A stretch of 8,772 nucleotides of DNA from NCBI GenBank assembly GCA_036678685.1, contig JAZIHH010000017.1:1-8772 (forward strand), given 5' to 3'. Source of the stretch: JAZIHH01 sp036678685 (lineage in GTDB: Bacteria > Bacillota > UBA4882 > UBA10575). Of this stretch, positions 6,786 through 8,772 are shown one piece after another. Every line of letters starts with the position of its first letter. Position 1 is the first letter of the stretch. The position numbers and the translations under genes were made by a program. The notes under the pieces are model-generated. The model was given only the letters and a program-made list of their open reading frames with translations. It searched no databases and was not told where the DNA came from.

Positions 6786-7616
6786 CTATTTTATAGCGCC
6801 GCCCATTATCTCTTGAACAACCTGTTTTTGAAGAAGGGTAAACACAATAATCACGGGAAGGCAGGCCAAAACGGAAAAGGCCATCATCGCAGCCCAGTCG
6901 GTGACGAACTCTGATAAAAGACTGTAAATCGAGATCGTTACAACTCTGTTTTGTATTGACTCTATTACTACGGTCGCAAATAAAAATTCATTCCATGATA
7001 GGAGAAAAGTATATAAACCTGTCGCAATCAGAGCAGGGACACTTAATGGCATTGTCACATACAAGATCGCTTGAAAACTGGAACAACCATCAATCATGGC
7101 CGCTTGTTCCAATTCATGGGGTATTTCTGCAAAATAACTTCTGAGCATTAAAATACTAAAGGGAAATGATAAAGAAAGATAAACAAGAATTAAGGCCAGC
7201 TTTGTATCATACAACCCTAACTTGACAATTACTTCGAAATAAGGAATGGACAGCAAAACCAGAGGAAAAGTTTGCGTTATTACCAAAAAATTTATTATCA
7301 GCTTTTTCCCGGAAAAATCATATCTGGTTAACGCATAAGCGGCGAATGAACCCAGGAGTAAAGTGAATAACGTCACAGCCAGGGAAATAAGATAGCTGTT
7401 TAGAAAGCTTCTAAGATGGTTGGGATTGGTTAAAACACGTTTATAGGCATCGATCGTAAAGGTCTTGGGAAGCCATTGCGGAGGAATTAGCAATACTTCG
7501 CCGTTGGGCCTGAATGATACCGAAAGCATCCAAAAGATTGGGAAAAGTAAGAGCGCTGATATTATAGTTAAGACCGCCAAGCCTATTAATTTCTTATGGT
7601 TTTTTTTAACTGGCAT
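6786..7616 (-). CDS. sugar ABC transporter permease, MalG family
   Basis: This inner-membrane subunit of a carbohydrate ABC importer is 276 residues, the usual length. About six hydrophobic helices are visible (roughly 12-31, 75-95, 107-127, 138-158, 190-210 and 243-263). The cytoplasmic EAA loop that docks the ATPase is ELEQAAMIDGCSSFQAILYVTMP (168-190, with the conserved G177 and P190). ATG 7616 has AAGGGAG 8 bases upstream and lies 13 bases after the stop of the partner permease, so the two are co-transcribed. It pairs with the MalF-type subunit in front of it; a solute-binding protein and an ATPase would be needed and are not in the window. The sugar is unknown; the operon partners (transketolase, sulfatase) are the only hint. 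Confidence 0.92.
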   Translation of the reverse strand: MPVKKNHKKLIGLAVLTIISALLLFPIFWMLSVSFRPNGEVLLIPPQWLPKTFTIDAYKRVLTNPNHLRSFLNSYLISLAVTLFTLLLGSFAAYALTRYDFSGKKLIINFLVITQTFPLVLLSIPYFEVIVKLGLYDTKLALILVYLSLSFPFSILMLRSYFAEIPHELEQAAMIDGCSSFQAILYVTMPLSVPALIATGLYTFLLSWNEFLFATVVIESIQNRVVTISIYSLLSEFVTDWAAMMAFSVLACLPVIIVFTLLQKQVVQEIMGGAIK

Positions 7617-7629
7617 CTCGGCATCTCCC

Positions 7630-8381
7630 TTAATAATCCAATCTTATTTGCCGGGCATAATATAAACTAATGGGTAAGAGGATTAAAAACATTATCACAC
7701 CTTCCGCCGAAGCATAACCGGGTTTGAATAGCCGGAAAGCAGTATTATAGATGTGAGTAGCCATCACTTCAGAGGAGTTAATTGGCCCTCCTCCTGTCAT
7801 CGAAAAGATCAGATCGAACAGCCGGAAAGACCATATCCCGTCCAGCACTAAAGTGGTTAAGACCACTCCCCTCAGGTTGGGCAGGGTAATATAAAAGAAT
7901 GCTTTTACCGGCGAGGCCCCGTCTATTTTACCCGCTTCGTATAATTCGCCGGGGATCGCCTGTAAGCCTGAGAGAAACATAATCGTAACAAAAGGATATC
8001 CTTTCCAAATATTAGTTACAGTAACTGATAATAATGAAGTGGACGGGCTTCCTAACCAGGCAATGGTCTTGAAATTACTCAGAAGGCCTAAAGATTTAAG
8101 CAACCCATTTAATACGCCAAAAGGATTATAAATAAGAATCCAAAGCATGGCGACCACAATGGAAGGAAGGAGCCAGGGGATAATAATAATTCCCCGAAAA
8201 AAGTTCGTATTTGTCTTTTGGTTAAGTAATAATGCCAGCCCCATCCCCATAACAAAATGAAAGATTACGGTCATCGCTGTAAATTTTACTGTATTGAAAA
8301 ACGCTTTATAAAAAATTGCATCCTTAAATAGTTTAAAATAATTATCCAAGCCCACAAACTTATTATTGGCATCGAAAAAAC
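7630..8381 (-). pseudogene. sugar ABC transporter permease, MalF family, 5' end removed by an IS insertion
   Basis: About 249 residues remain of a MalF/UgpA-type permease that normally has about 290-300. The sequence starts inside FFDANNKFVGLDNYFK, the segment that follows the first membrane helix in this family, and the inverted repeat of an IS256-family element begins right there at 8382. The remaining part is complete: several hydrophobic helices, the EAA loop (ELYEAGKIDGASPVKAFFYITLP) and the C-terminus RQIRLDY. Reading upstream into the IS in the same frame meets a TAG about 30 bases in, so the first usable start is GTG 8355, which has no good ribosome binding site and would lack helix 1. 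The gene is therefore most likely inactive, and the promoter of the whole operon has been separated from it. Confidence 0.85.
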
Positions 8382-8430
8382 AGTTAAGTCCGTATAATGG
8401 TGTAAAATTGGTTTCCTAAAAAAGAGGGAG

Positions 8431-8500
8431 CCATTAACAAATTCCTCAGTTAGAATAGAAGTTAGACAAACCAAAATTCTAAGAGGAGGAATTTGAATGG
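8431..8500 (+). promoter_or_regulatory. hairpin hiding the transposase ribosome binding site and start codon
   Basis: Three paired blocks stack in one long stem: CCATT (8431-8435) with AATGG (8496-8500), CAAATTCCTC (8438-8447) with GAGGAATTTG (8486-8495), and TTAGAAT (8450-8456) with ATTCTAA (8476-8482). That gives 22 base pairs with two small bulges and a 19-base loop. The 3' arm contains the AGGAGG site and the ATG. In RNA made by read-through from outside the element the start would be buried. A transcript starting inside the element, within or after the 5' arm, would leave it free. This protects some IS elements (for example IS10) from activation by neighbouring promoters. Confidence 0.75.
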
Positions 8501-8772
8501 CTCAATACCAGATTACCGTAGATCAAGATCTTTTGCACCGTCTATTTTTAGGCAATAACAAGAATTCCGGTGTGTCAGCGTTATTGGAATCGGTATTGAA
8601 CCAGATTTTGCAGGCGCAAGCCACCGAACAGCTTCAAGCCGAACCATACGAACGCACTGATAAAAGGAAGGGGTACCGTAACGGCACACGCCCGCATACA
8701 CTAACCACCGGGTGGGAACCATAGCCTTACATGTTCCGCGTTTTCGTAACGGTCAGTTTTCCACCGAGATGT
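8497..8772 (+). CDS. IS256-family (mutator-type) transposase, N-terminal fragment, one-base frameshift
   Basis: The DDE transposase of the IS256 family moves the element. The start ATG 8497 follows AGAGGAGGA by about 6 bases. The N-terminal region MAQYQITVDQDLLHRLF..LLESVLNQILQAQATEQLQAEPYERTDKRKGYRNG is characteristic, with the strongly conserved R-x-GYRNG-x-R-x-R/P-x-L block at about residues 57-70. As written the frame stops at 8722-8724 (TTGWEP). A single base missing near 8708-8710 explains this: the -1 frame continues VGTIALHVPRFRNGQFSTEM, just what the family has there. The catalytic DDE residues lie beyond the right edge. Whether this copy is active cannot be judged. Confidence 0.88.

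Larger units (their letters stand above)
8382..8772 (+). mobile_element. IS256-family insertion sequence, left end (runs off window)
   Basis: The element begins with AGTTAAGTCCGTATAATGG (8382-8400) followed by TGTAAAATTGG, which resembles the terminal inverted repeat of IS256-family elements as I remember it. A leader of about 95 bases and the N-terminal part of a mutator-type transposase follow. The outer 19 bases occur inverted at 1-19, which places another copy of the same element on the other side of the region. The element sits inside a MalF-type permease gene. Its right end and the target duplication (usually 8-9 bp) are outside the window. Confidence 0.85.

Noticed and set aside
8286..8474. 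62-codon frame on the minus strand spanning the IS boundary.
   Set aside because: It joins the IS leader to the wrong frame of the permease gene and has no family features.
1..8772. CRISPR arrays, tRNA or rRNA genes, toxin-antitoxin or phage defence genes.
   Set aside because: No regularly spaced repeats, no tRNA-like cloverleaf or rRNA segments and no such proteins were seen in either strand.

Overview
The window most resembles chromosomal DNA of an anaerobic, low-to-mid GC Firmicute of the Clostridia/Peptococcaceae-Moorella type. Strong GGAGG-type ribosome binding sites, Rho-independent terminators, a cobalt/nickel-type riboswitch candidate before a cation diffusion facilitator, a TipAS-type MerR regulator and an IS256-family element all fit this. 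The genus cannot be fixed from the sequence.

Layout from left to right. Bases 1-19 are the outer end of an IS256-family inverted repeat whose element lies mostly left of the window. Next come a solitary CapA-family phosphatase-like gene (+) and a terminator. A block on the minus strand follows: a MerR/TipAS regulator with its own promoter (19-bp spacer), and a zinc/cobalt-type CDF metal exporter behind a long leader holding a probable NiCo (czcD) riboswitch and a terminator. A second minus-strand operon reads, in transcription order: sugar ABC permease (MalF type, 5' end removed), sugar ABC permease (MalG type), split transketolase N-terminal subunit, split transketolase C-terminal subunit, Cys-type sulfatase, and a strong terminator. 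A second IS256-family element starts at about 8382, cuts the first permease gene and runs off the right edge.

The sugar operon reads as uptake and breakdown of a carbohydrate that may carry a sulfate ester. The permeases import it, the sulfatase (no signal peptide, so cytoplasmic) would remove sulfate, and the two-piece thiamine-diphosphate transketolase would cleave or rearrange the ketose phosphate. The substrate is not identifiable here, and the binding protein and ATPase are not in the window.

Four genes (merR/tipA, both transketolase subunits, the IS transposase) are each broken by one missing base, and each continues perfectly in the -1 frame. Four single-base losses of the same sign in 8.8 kb, in unrelated genes and mostly beside short homopolymers, look more like sequencing indels than biology, so these genes should not be taken as dead without checking reads. 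The most notable signals are the NiCo-like riboswitch, the two facing IS ends around the whole region, and a long hairpin in the transposase leader that buries both its ribosome binding site and its start codon.
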